A stretch of 64,000 bases of DNA from Rugamonas sp045984285. GTDB taxonomy: Bacteria > Pseudomonadota > Gammaproteobacteria > Burkholderiales > Burkholderiaceae_D. Shown here piece by piece: positions 57,579 through 64,000 of the stretch. The position numbers were made by a program, and so were the translations under genes. The stretch lies in the NCBI RefSeq assembly GCF_045984285.3, contig NZ_JBJQIK030000009.1, positions 124,001-188,000 of the forward strand, read 5' to 3'. The notes under the pieces are model-generated. The model was not told where the DNA came from. It worked only from the letters and a program-made list of their open reading frames with translations, and ran no database searches. The number at the start of each line of letters is the position of its first letter. The first letter of the stretch is position 1.

Positions 57579-60017
57579 ATGACCAACTTGTCTAACGCAG
57601 CATTGAAGGAGCAGAGTACCGGGGCGACATATGTAGCCTCATTCGAAGAACTGAGAATGACGGATGTGGAGTCGGTAGGCGGCAAGAACGCCTCGCTCGG
57701 CGAGATGATCAGCCAGCTCGCCGGGGCCGGCGTGCGCGTGCCTGGCGGCTTTGCCACCACGGCGCAGGCTTTCCGCGACTTTCTTTCCCATAGCGTCGAT
57801 GGCGGCAAGCCGCTGGCGGACCGCATCGCCAACCGCCTGGCCGATCTGAATATCGACGACGTGCGCGCGCTGGCGCAAGCCGGCGCCGAGATTCGCCAGT
57901 GGATTATCGACACGCCCTTCCAGCCCCGCCTGGAGGCCGAAATCCGCACCTTCTACGAGCGCCTGGTGGCCGATTCGTCCACCGAGATGTCCTTTGCCGT
58001 GCGTTCCTCCGCCACCGCGGAAGACCTGCCGGATGCGTCCTTCGCGGGCCAGCAGGAGACCTTCCTGAACGTGGTGGGCATCGACAATGTGCTGGACGCG
58101 ATGAAGCACGTTTTCGCTTCCCTCTACAATGACCGCGCCATTTCCTACCGCGTGCACAAGGGCTTCACCCACGCCGAAGTGGCGCTGTCCGCCGGTGTGC
58201 AGCGCATGGTGCGTTCCGACCTGGGCGCAGCGGGCGTGATGTTCACCATCGATACCGAATCGGGCTTCAAGGACGTGGTCTTCATCACCTCCAGCTATGG
58301 CCTCGGCGAAACCGTGGTGCAGGGCGCCGTGAATCCGGACGAGTTCTATGTGCACAAGCCGATGCTGGAACAGGGCAAATCGCCCGTCATCCGCCGCAAT
58401 ATCGGCTCCAAGCTGATCAAGATGGAATTCACTGCCGAAGCGAAAGCCGGCCGTTCGGTCAAGACCGTGGACGTGCCGATCGAGCTGCGCAACCGCTATT
58501 CGCTGACCGATGCGGACGTGGTGGAACTGGCCAAGTACGCCGTGATCATCGAGCGCCACTACGGCCGCCCGATGGATATCGAGTGGGGCAAGGACGGCCG
58601 CGACGGCAAGCTGTATATCCTTCAGGCGCGGCCCGAAACGGTGAAGTCGCAGCAGAAGGCGACCGATGCGCAACAGCGCTTCAAGCTGAAACAGACCGGC
58701 ACCGTGCTGGCTTCCGGCCGCGCCATCGGCCAGAAGATCGGCGCCGGCCCGGTGCGCGTGATCCACGATCCGTCGGAAATGGAACGCGTGCAGCCGGGCG
58801 ATGTGCTGGTGGCCGACATGACGGACCCGAACTGGGAGCCGGTGATGAAGCGTGCTTCCGCCATCGTCACCAACCGTGGCGGCCGTACCTGCCACGCGGC
58901 GATTATCGCCCGTGAACTGGGCGTGCCAGCGGTGGTGGGCTGCGGCGATGCGACCGAAGTGCTGAAGGATGGCACTTTCGTTACCGTGTCCTGCGCCGAA
59001 GGCGACGAAGGCAAGATCTACGACGGCCTGCTGGAAACGGAAGTGTCCGAAGTGGCGCGCGGTGAGCTGCCCAAGCTGCCGACCAAGATCATGCTCAACG
59101 TGGGCAACCCGCAGCTGGCCTTCGACTTCCAGCAGGTGCCGAATGCCGGTGTGGGCCTGGCCCGCCTGGAGTTCATCATCAATAACAATATTGGTGTGCA
59201 CCCGAAAGCGATCCTGGAATACCCGAACATCGATGCGGACCTGAAGAAGGCCGTGGAATCGGTGGCGCGCGGCCACGCTTCGCCAAAGGCCTTCTACGTG
59301 GACAAGCTGGCGGAAGGCATCGCCACCATTGCCGCGGCCTTCTGGCCGAAGCCGGTGATCGTGCGCCTGTCCGACTTCAAGTCGAACGAGTACAAGAAGC
59401 TGATCGGCGGTTCGCGCTACGAGCCGGATGAAGAGAACCCGATGCTGGGCTTCCGCGGCGCCGCGCGCTACCTGGCGCCGGACTTCGCCGAGTCCTTCAA
59501 CATGGAATGCCTGGCCATGAAGCGCGTGCGCGAAGACATGGGCCTGACCAACGTCGAGATCATGGTGCCCTTCGTGCGTACCATCGGCCAGGCCGAGAAA
59601 GTGATCGACCTGCTGGCCAAGAACGGCCTGAAACGCGGCGAAAACGGCCTGCGCGTCATCATGATGTGCGAAGTGCCGTCCAACGCCGTGCTGGCCGAGC
59701 AGTTCCTGGAGCACTTCGACGGCTTCTCCATCGGTTCCAACGACCTTACCCAGCTCACGCTGGGCCTGGACCGCGATTCCGGCATGGAGCTGCTGGCGGC
59801 CGACTTCGACGAGCGCGACCCGGCAGTGCGCGCGCTGCTGTCGCTGGCGATCCAGGCCTGCCGCAAGCACGGCAAGTACATCGGCATCTGCGGCCAGGGG
59901 CCATCCGATCATCCGGACCTGGCGGAGTGGCTGATGGAGCAGGGCATCGAATCGATGTCGCTCAATCCTGACTCCGTCATCGATACCTGGCAGAAGCTGG
60001 CGGAAATGCAAAAATAA
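57579..60017 (+). CDS. ppsA: Phosphoenolpyruvate synthase (pyruvate, water dikinase)
   Basis: A 812-residue enzyme converting pyruvate and ATP to PEP, AMP and phosphate for gluconeogenesis. The ATP-grasp N-terminal domain opens FEELRMTDVESVGGKNASLG and includes VRSSATAEDLPDASFAGQQE. The swivelling domain carries phosphohistidine His439 in GGRTCHAAIIARELGVPAVV, and the PEP-binding TIM barrel ends near IGICGQGPSDHPDLAEWL with the catalytic Cys. AAGGGTGTCATT precedes the ATG at 57579; an ATG at 57538 could extend it by about 14 residues. The Thr before His439 is the likely site of control by PpsR. Confidence 0.98.
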   Translation: MTNLSNAALKEQSTGATYVASFEELRMTDVESVGGKNASLGEMISQLAGAGVRVPGGFATTAQAFRDFLSHSVDGGKPLADRIANRLADLNIDDVRALAQAGAEIRQWIIDTPFQPRLEAEIRTFYERLVADSSTEMSFAVRSSATAEDLPDASFAGQQETFLNVVGIDNVLDAMKHVFASLYNDRAISYRVHKGFTHAEVALSAGVQRMVRSDLGAAGVMFTIDTESGFKDVVFITSSYGLGETVVQGAVNPDEFYVHKPMLEQGKSPVIRRNIGSKLIKMEFTAEAKAGRSVKTVDVPIELRNRYSLTDADVVELAKYAVIIERHYGRPMDIEWGKDGRDGKLYILQARPETVKSQQKATDAQQRFKLKQTGTVLASGRAIGQKIGAGPVRVIHDPSEMERVQPGDVLVADMTDPNWEPVMKRASAIVTNRGGRTCHAAIIARELGVPAVVGCGDATEVLKDGTFVTVSCAEGDEGKIYDGLLETEVSEVARGELPKLPTKIMLNVGNPQLAFDFQQVPNAGVGLARLEFIINNNIGVHPKAILEYPNIDADLKKAVESVARGHASPKAFYVDKLAEGIATIAAAFWPKPVIVRLSDFKSNEYKKLIGGSRYEPDEENPMLGFRGAARYLAPDFAESFNMECLAMKRVREDMGLTNVEIMVPFVRTIGQAEKVIDLLAKNGLKRGENGLRVIMMCEVPSNAVLAEQFLEHFDGFSIGSNDLTQLTLGLDRDSGMELLAADFDERDPAVRALLSLAIQACRKHGKYIGICGQGPSDHPDLAEWLMEQGIESMSLNPDSVIDTWQKLAEMQK

Positions 60018-60057
60018 AAAAACAACACAACGATGGAATTTTCTTCTATCGTTACGG

Positions 60058-60096
60058 AAACCCTCGCTTCCCGCTCAGGGCTGCGGGGGTTTTTTA
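60058..60096 (+). terminator. Intrinsic terminator after ppsA
   Basis: AAACCCTCGC ... GCGGGGGTTTTTT forms a stem (AACCC/GGGTT plus inner pairs) around a GC-rich loop and ends in six T residues, about 40 bases after the ppsA stop. Confidence 0.78.
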
Positions 60097-60115
60097 CTTG
60101 AGAGGAGACTGAAGA

Positions 60116-60535
60116 ATGGCTGACTGGGTCATGTGGCTGATTGCTGCAGGCGTGGTGGTGGCGCTGGAGCTGTTCACCGGCACCTTTTACCTGCTGATGA
60201 TTGCGATCGGCCTGCTGGCTGGCGCCTTGCTGGCCTTTATGCGCGTGGACTTGCCGGGACAGCTGCTGGCTGCGGCCGTGGTCGGCATCGTGGCTACCGT
60301 ATTGCTGCGCCGCAGCCGGTACGGCAAGGCGGAGAAGCGCGATGCGGCGCGCGATCCGAACGTGAACATGGATATCGGACAAAGCGTGAACGTGCCTGCA
60401 TGGCAGGACGGCACGGCGCGCGTGATGTACCGCGGCGCGATGTGGGATGTGGAACTGGCGCCAAACGCCGCGCCAGTGCCTGGCGTATTCCGCATCGTTG
60501 AAGTGCGCGGCAGCCGCCTCATCGTCGGCGCTTGA
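60116..60535 (+). CDS. NfeD-family membrane protein (short form)
   Basis: A 139-residue protein with two or three N-terminal membrane helices (WVMWLIAAGVVVALELFTGT; LMIAIGLLAGALLAF; LLAAAVVGIVATVLLRR) and a C-terminal OB-fold domain (about 85-139, GQSVNVPAWQDGTARVMYRG). Short NfeD proteins pair with SPFH/stomatin proteins in membrane microdomains; the next gene is such a partner, 47 bases on. GAGGAGACTGAAGA precedes the ATG. Confidence 0.92.
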   Translation: MADWVMWLIAAGVVVALELFTGTFYLLMIAIGLLAGALLAFMRVDLPGQLLAAAVVGIVATVLLRRSRYGKAEKRDAARDPNVNMDIGQSVNVPAWQDGTARVMYRGAMWDVELAPNAAPVPGVFRIVEVRGSRLIVGA

Positions 60536-60537
60536 TT

Positions 60538-60563
60538 GTCATCCCCGCCTGCGCGGGGGCGAC
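60538..60563. repeat. Short CCCCGC-palindrome between nfeD and the stomatin gene
   Basis: GTCATCCCCGC and GCGGGGGCGAC pair around CTGC with one mismatch. The pattern GTCAT-x-CCCGC resembles half of the composite element at 38529-38600, so it may be a degenerate single copy of that repeat. Too small to be sure. Confidence 0.55.
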
Positions 60564-60582
60564 GGGATAACAAGGAGTTAAA

Positions 60583-61533
60583 ATGGAATTCGGTTTCGGC
60601 AGCGTTACCCTCATCATCTTCATCGTCGCCCTGGTCTTCGTCTTCAAGACCATCAACGTGGTGCCGCAGCAGCACGCGTGGGTGGTGGAACGCCTAGGCA
60701 AGTACCACGCCACGCTGGGTCCCGGCCTGAACATCGTGGTGCCTTTCATCGACCGCATCGCCTACAAGCACATCCTGAAAGAGATTCCGCTCGATGTGCC
60801 TTCGCAGGTCTGCATCACCAAGGACAACACGCAGCTGCAGGTGGACGGCATCCTGTATTTCCAGGTCACGGACGCCATGCGCGCCTCCTACGGTTCGTCG
60901 AACTACATCGCCGCCATCACCCAGCTGGCGCAGACCACGCTCCGTTCCGTGATCGGCCGCATGGAGCTGGACAAGACTTTCGAGGAACGTGACCACATCA
61001 ACGCCACCGTGGTGAACGCCATCGACGAATCGGCCGCCAACTGGGGTGTGAAGGTGCTGCGCTACGAGATCAAGGATCTCACGCCGCCGACCGAAATCCT
61101 GCACGCCATGCAGGCGCAGATTACGGCGGAACGCGGCAAGCGTGCGCTGATTGCAGCTTCCGAAGGCCGCAAGCAGGAGCAGATCAATATTGCGACCGGC
61201 GAGCGTGAAGCCTCCATCGCCCGCTCGGAAGGCGACAAGCAGGCCGCCATCAACCGCGCGCAGGGCGAAGCCGCCGCCATCGTGGCCATCGCCGACGCCA
61301 CCGCCACGGCGCTGCGCCAGGTGGGCGCCGCCATCCGCGATCCGGGCGGCGAAGAAGCCGTGAACCTGAAGGTGGCCGAGAAGTATGTGGAAGCCTTCGG
61401 TGAACTGGCCAAAACCAACAATTCGCTGATCGTGCCTGCCAACCTGGGCGACATGAGCGGCCTGATTGCCACCGCCATGCAGGTGGTAAAAACCCAGAAG
61501 CAGGGCGCCGTCGTGCGTCCGGGCCAGGCATAA
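60583..61533 (+). CDS. SPFH/Band 7 stomatin-like protein (QmcA-type)
   Basis: A 316-residue membrane-anchored scaffold protein. One N-terminal hydrophobic helix (VTLIIFIVALVFVFKTINVV) is followed by the Band 7 domain (VPQQHAWVVERLGKYHATLG then PGLNIVVPFIDRIAYKH), and an Ala/Glu-rich coiled coil (AEGRKQEQINIATGERE and SEGDKQAAINRAQGEAAA). The C-terminal NNSLIVPANLGDMSGLIATA is typical of QmcA/slipin proteins. The pairing with nfeD upstream is the classic operon. Proposed roles are in membrane domain organisation and in control of proteases. Confidence 0.95.
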   Translation: MEFGFGSVTLIIFIVALVFVFKTINVVPQQHAWVVERLGKYHATLGPGLNIVVPFIDRIAYKHILKEIPLDVPSQVCITKDNTQLQVDGILYFQVTDAMRASYGSSNYIAAITQLAQTTLRSVIGRMELDKTFEERDHINATVVNAIDESAANWGVKVLRYEIKDLTPPTEILHAMQAQITAERGKRALIAASEGRKQEQINIATGEREASIARSEGDKQAAINRAQGEAAAIVAIADATATALRQVGAAIRDPGGEEAVNLKVAEKYVEAFGELAKTNNSLIVPANLGDMSGLIATAMQVVKTQKQGAVVRPGQA

Positions 61534-61535
61534 AG

Positions 61536-61955
61536 ATGGGCACCTGGTCGACAGGCGCTTTCGGCAACGACTTCGCCCAGGACTGGGCGGAGGACTTGCA
61601 GGAATCGATGGATCTCTACTTCATCGCGGATACGCTGGACAACGCGCTGTCGTCCGGTGAAGCGGGCATGCTGGAGGCGCCCTTCGGCGCCGAGGCGCTG
61701 GCAGCCGTTGAGACGCTGGCGCGGCTGGAGGGCAGGGCTGGTCTGCAGGACGAAGACAGTGCCGCCGTGGATGAGTGGGTGGCGGCGATGAAACCCAAGT
61801 TCAAGCTGCGCAGCGACCTGCACGAAAAAGCGCTGCGCGTGCTTGAGCTGGTGCTATCCGGGCGCTCCGAATTGCGCGAGCTGTGGCAGGATAGCGAGCA
61901 TGACGAGGCATGGCGCAACGAGGTCGAATCGCTCCGCGCGCGCATGCAGGCTTGA
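61536..61955 (+). CDS. DUF4259-family protein
   Basis: A 139-residue acidic cytoplasmic protein. The opening MGTWSTGAFGNDFAQDWAED matches the DUF4259 family start, whose function is unknown. No catalytic motif. The ATG is two bases after the stomatin stop (TAAAGATGG), so it is the third gene of the nfeD-stomatin transcript. It is followed after 14 bases by another gene. Confidence 0.82.
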   Translation: MGTWSTGAFGNDFAQDWAEDLQESMDLYFIADTLDNALSSGEAGMLEAPFGAEALAAVETLARLEGRAGLQDEDSAAVDEWVAAMKPKFKLRSDLHEKALRVLELVLSGRSELRELWQDSEHDEAWRNEVESLRARMQA

Positions 61956-61969
61956 GCAAGGAAGTAAGG

Positions 61970-63238
61970 ATGAGAGTTGTAGCAAAGGGCCGCATGGCGG
62001 CAGGGAGCTCCGCACGTGGTGCAGTCCAGGGTGCCGGTGCAGGAGCACGGACAGGCGCCGTGGCAGCGGCACGGGCACCGGCGGAACGGATCACTGCACT
62101 GCTGGCGGGGTTAACGCTGGCCGCGGGCGCACTGCTGGGTGGCGAGGCCATTGCCGCGCCGGGCGAGCAGGATATTGCGGCACGGCTGGCGGCCATGCGC
62201 GCCATGCCCGCGGCAGCGGATGAAAAGGCGGCCGCCGAACAGCGCCGCGAACTGGATAACAGCTGGCGCTATTTCGGCGACAATAAGTCGGCAGCACTGC
62301 CTGTGTTGCGCCGCCAGCTGGCGGCGGAACTGCGCCAGCCGAAGCCGAACCAGCTGGTGCTGCTCGACGTGGGCTACTTCCTGCGCGCGCAGGGCGAGCC
62401 ATCGGACAAAGCCCTGTCCACCCAGGCCCTGCTGGCCATCAACACCGAATCGCCGCTGATCACGGCACAGGCGCCGCAGCTGTTCCGTTTCGTCCACGCA
62501 GCCGCGCAGGACAAGGATGCGCGGCTGTTGCCGCTGATCGACCGCGCCTTCCTGCGCAAGAACGTCAATGTGCTGATTCCGCAGCATGGCTACGTACTGG
62601 ATGAAACCTCGGTCTGCATTTATCTCTACGGCCCTTTCGGCAGCGCGGCTGAATCGCACCTGCGCGGCCTGCTGGGCGATGCGGCCGTGAACAAGCGCGC
62701 GCTGGAAGTGCTGATGTGGGTCGGCTCGCCGGACAGCGTGGCCGCCGTGGCGCCGCTGCTGAACGACAGCGACCCGGATGTTTTCGCCCGCGCCGCCACC
62801 TTCATGCTGCGTGCAGGCGGCCCTGAAGGGCGCGCCGCACTGGAGCAGATCGATCCGCGCAAATTTGAAGGCAAGCAGCGCGAATTCGCCTTCGAAATGT
62901 ATTCCCAGGCGCGGGCCATGAATTTCGAATCGCTGGCTACCCAGCTGTTCGAAGCGCCGCAAACGCCGTCCTCCACCGCCAATGCGGACAGCCGCAAGCC
63001 GCGCCGCATGGATGAAGCCACCACGCGCGCCGCACTGGCCGGGATCTACGACAACTACGGCCGCTACCAGAACGTACAGCCCGCGGACCTCGTTCAGTCG
63101 CAGATGCCGAAGCAGGAACTGATGAATGAACTGCTGCGCATCCGCGAGCGCAGCTACCTGCGGGTTTCCGGCGAAGCGCTGACGGAGCTGGACCTCACCA
63201 ATACCCTGATCAACACGCTGCGCTACCGCGACAAGTAA
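61970..63238 (+). CDS. Exported HEAT-repeat-like protein of unknown function
   Basis: A 422-residue protein. The N terminus is an unusually long basic, Ala/Gly-rich leader (1-45, about six Arg) followed by one hydrophobic run (ITALLAGLTLAAGALLGGEA) and a possible cleavage site at AIAA-PG, consistent with export. The mature part is all-helical with repeats such as NKSAALPVLRRQLAAELRQP and SPDSVAAVAPLLNDSDPDVF, suggesting HEAT-like repeats. No family could be named. The ATG at 61970 follows GGAAGTAAGG. An earlier in-frame ATG at 61910 lies within the upstream gene. The following sirtuin gene starts immediately after its stop. Confidence 0.75.
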   Translation: MRVVAKGRMAAGSSARGAVQGAGAGARTGAVAAARAPAERITALLAGLTLAAGALLGGEAIAAPGEQDIAARLAAMRAMPAAADEKAAAEQRRELDNSWRYFGDNKSAALPVLRRQLAAELRQPKPNQLVLLDVGYFLRAQGEPSDKALSTQALLAINTESPLITAQAPQLFRFVHAAAQDKDARLLPLIDRAFLRKNVNVLIPQHGYVLDETSVCIYLYGPFGSAAESHLRGLLGDAAVNKRALEVLMWVGSPDSVAAVAPLLNDSDPDVFARAATFMLRAGGPEGRAALEQIDPRKFEGKQREFAFEMYSQARAMNFESLATQLFEAPQTPSSTANADSRKPRRMDEATTRAALAGIYDNYGRYQNVQPADLVQSQMPKQELMNELLRIRERSYLRVSGEALTELDLTNTLINTLRYRDK

Positions 63239-64000
63239 ATGCACGGCGAGCAGATCGACCAACTGGCGGACTTCCTGGGCCGCCATCGCCGCGTGCTGGC
63301 ACTGACCGGCGCCGGCATCAGCACGGCCTCCGGCATTCCCGGCTACCGCGATGAAGAGGGTGTGCGGCGCGGCAAACCGCCAATCCAGGGCCCCGAATTC
63401 CGCCGCTCGGACGCGGTGCGCCGCCGCTACTGGGCCCGCAGCATGGTGGGCTGGCCGGTGCTGGCCGGCGCGCGGCCGAACCCCGGCCACCACGCGATGG
63501 CGGCACTGGAGCGTGCGGGCCGCCTGCATATGACGGTAACGCAGAACGTGGACGGCCTGCACCAGGCCGCGGGCAGCGAACGCCTGATTGAGCTGCACGG
63601 GAATATCCACCTGGTGCGTTGCCTGGCATGCAGCTCCATCTACCGCCGTGCGGAGATCCAGCAGCGCTTGGCGCGGGACAATCCCGCCATGCTGGCCGCC
63701 AGCGCCCAGCCGCTGCCCGATGGCGACGCGCAGGTGGAGCCCGAAGCGCTGGAGGATTTCATGGTGCCGGCCTGCGCGCGATGCGGCGGCATGCTGCAGC
63801 CGGACGTGGTCTTCTTCGGCGATAACGTGCCGCCGGAGCGCAGCAGCGCCGCGCTGAACGCCATGCAGGAAGCCGATGCGCTATTGGTGGTGGGCTCCTC
63901 GCTGGTGGTGTTCTCCGGCTACCGCTTCTGCCGCATGGCAGCGGAAGCCGGCAAGCCGATCGCCGCCATCAACGCCGGCAAAACGCGTGCCGACGACCTC
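63239..64000 (+). CDS. Sir2-family NAD+-dependent protein deacylase, partial at the right edge
   Basis: 254 codons are visible from the ATG at 63239, directly after the preceding stop, and the gene continues beyond the window. Sirtuins remove acyl groups from lysine using NAD+. Motifs: GAGISTASGIPGYRD (24-38), TQNVDGLHQAAGS, ELHGN with the catalytic His, two Cys-x-x-Cys zinc pairs (RCLACS and ACARCG), VVFFGDNVPP and VVGSSLVV. The extended insert between the zinc pairs (ARDNPAMLAASAQPLPDGDA) suggests a SIRT4-like class II enzyme. Substrate not predictable. The frame is open to base 64000. Confidence 0.93.
   Translation, partial: MHGEQIDQLADFLGRHRRVLALTGAGISTASGIPGYRDEEGVRRGKPPIQGPEFRRSDAVRRRYWARSMVGWPVLAGARPNPGHHAMAALERAGRLHMTVTQNVDGLHQAAGSERLIELHGNIHLVRCLACSSIYRRAEIQQRLARDNPAMLAASAQPLPDGDAQVEPEALEDFMVPACARCGGMLQPDVVFFGDNVPPERSSAALNAMQEADALLVVGSSLVVFSGYRFCRMAAEAGKPIAAINAGKTRADDL

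Noticed and set aside
1..64000. tRNA, rRNA and CRISPR genes
   Set aside because: None of the conserved tRNA arms, rRNA stretches or regular repeat-spacer patterns was recognised by reading; a tRNAscan-SE run would settle this.

Overview
The window is about 64 kb of high-GC chromosome from a betaproteobacterium. An Oxalobacteraceae member of the Massilia/Duganella/Telluria type is most likely. This is inferred from the gene order map / rpsB-tsf-pyrH-frr-uppS-cdsA-dxr-rseP-bamA-skp-lpxD-fabZ-lpxA-lpxB-rnhB, from smc-zipA-ligA, from the divergent ppsR/ppsA pair, from an MHFG-type PEP-CTERM protein and from several cyclic-di-GMP proteins. No rRNA gene, tRNA gene, CRISPR array, integrase or transposase was seen.

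Layout. 1-5.5 kb: the start of gcvT (reverse strand) behind a tandem glycine riboswitch, a ClpP-like protease, a small glycine-rich protein, a DUF1631 protein, a low-molecular-weight tyrosine phosphatase and a PAP2-like membrane protein. 5.5-17.3 kb: smc-zipA-ligA-galU-def, then an OPT-family transporter, a membrane protein and a lipoprotein. 17.2-27.1 kb: a PAS-GGDEF-EAL protein, an aldo/keto reductase, a serine beta-lactamase-like hydrolase, a YcgR-like PilZ protein, an RluF-like pseudouridine synthase, glnD and map. 27.1-34.2 kb: an AT-rich accessory island between map and rpsB. 34.2-49.9 kb: a PEP-CTERM protein, then the long translation / isoprenoid / outer-membrane assembly / lipid A block. 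49.9-64 kb: an RNA methyltransferase, a REC-EAL protein, a membrane patatin, an SDR, a PAP2 phosphatase, a JmjC-type protein, ppsR/ppsA, an nfeD-stomatin pair, two proteins of unknown role and the start of a sirtuin gene.

The most interesting part is the island. Three overlapping genes encode a C5-cytosine DNA methyltransferase, a 987-residue protein with two GHKL ATPase modules (MutL/MORC/HSP90-like at the N terminus, histidine-kinase-like with an H-box at the C terminus, coiled coil between), and a 639-residue protein that starts with an atypical phosphoreceiver domain and continues into an unrecognised C-terminal part. No recognisable nuclease or helicase accompanies the methyltransferase. 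This looks like a restriction or defence cassette that signals through a two-component-like relay. That is inference from domains and gene order. A higBA toxin-antitoxin pair and a possible decayed small gene lie beside it.

A second theme is a family of dispersed palindromes with a GGGG-x-C-x-G-x-C-type core. Most lie between genes, but one pair encodes the C-terminal tail of Dxr and one encodes the N terminus of the PAS-GGDEF-EAL protein. A separate ATTCCC-N8-GGGAAT element lies between frr and uppS. LigA appears to carry a duplicated helix-hairpin-helix module before its BRCT domain.
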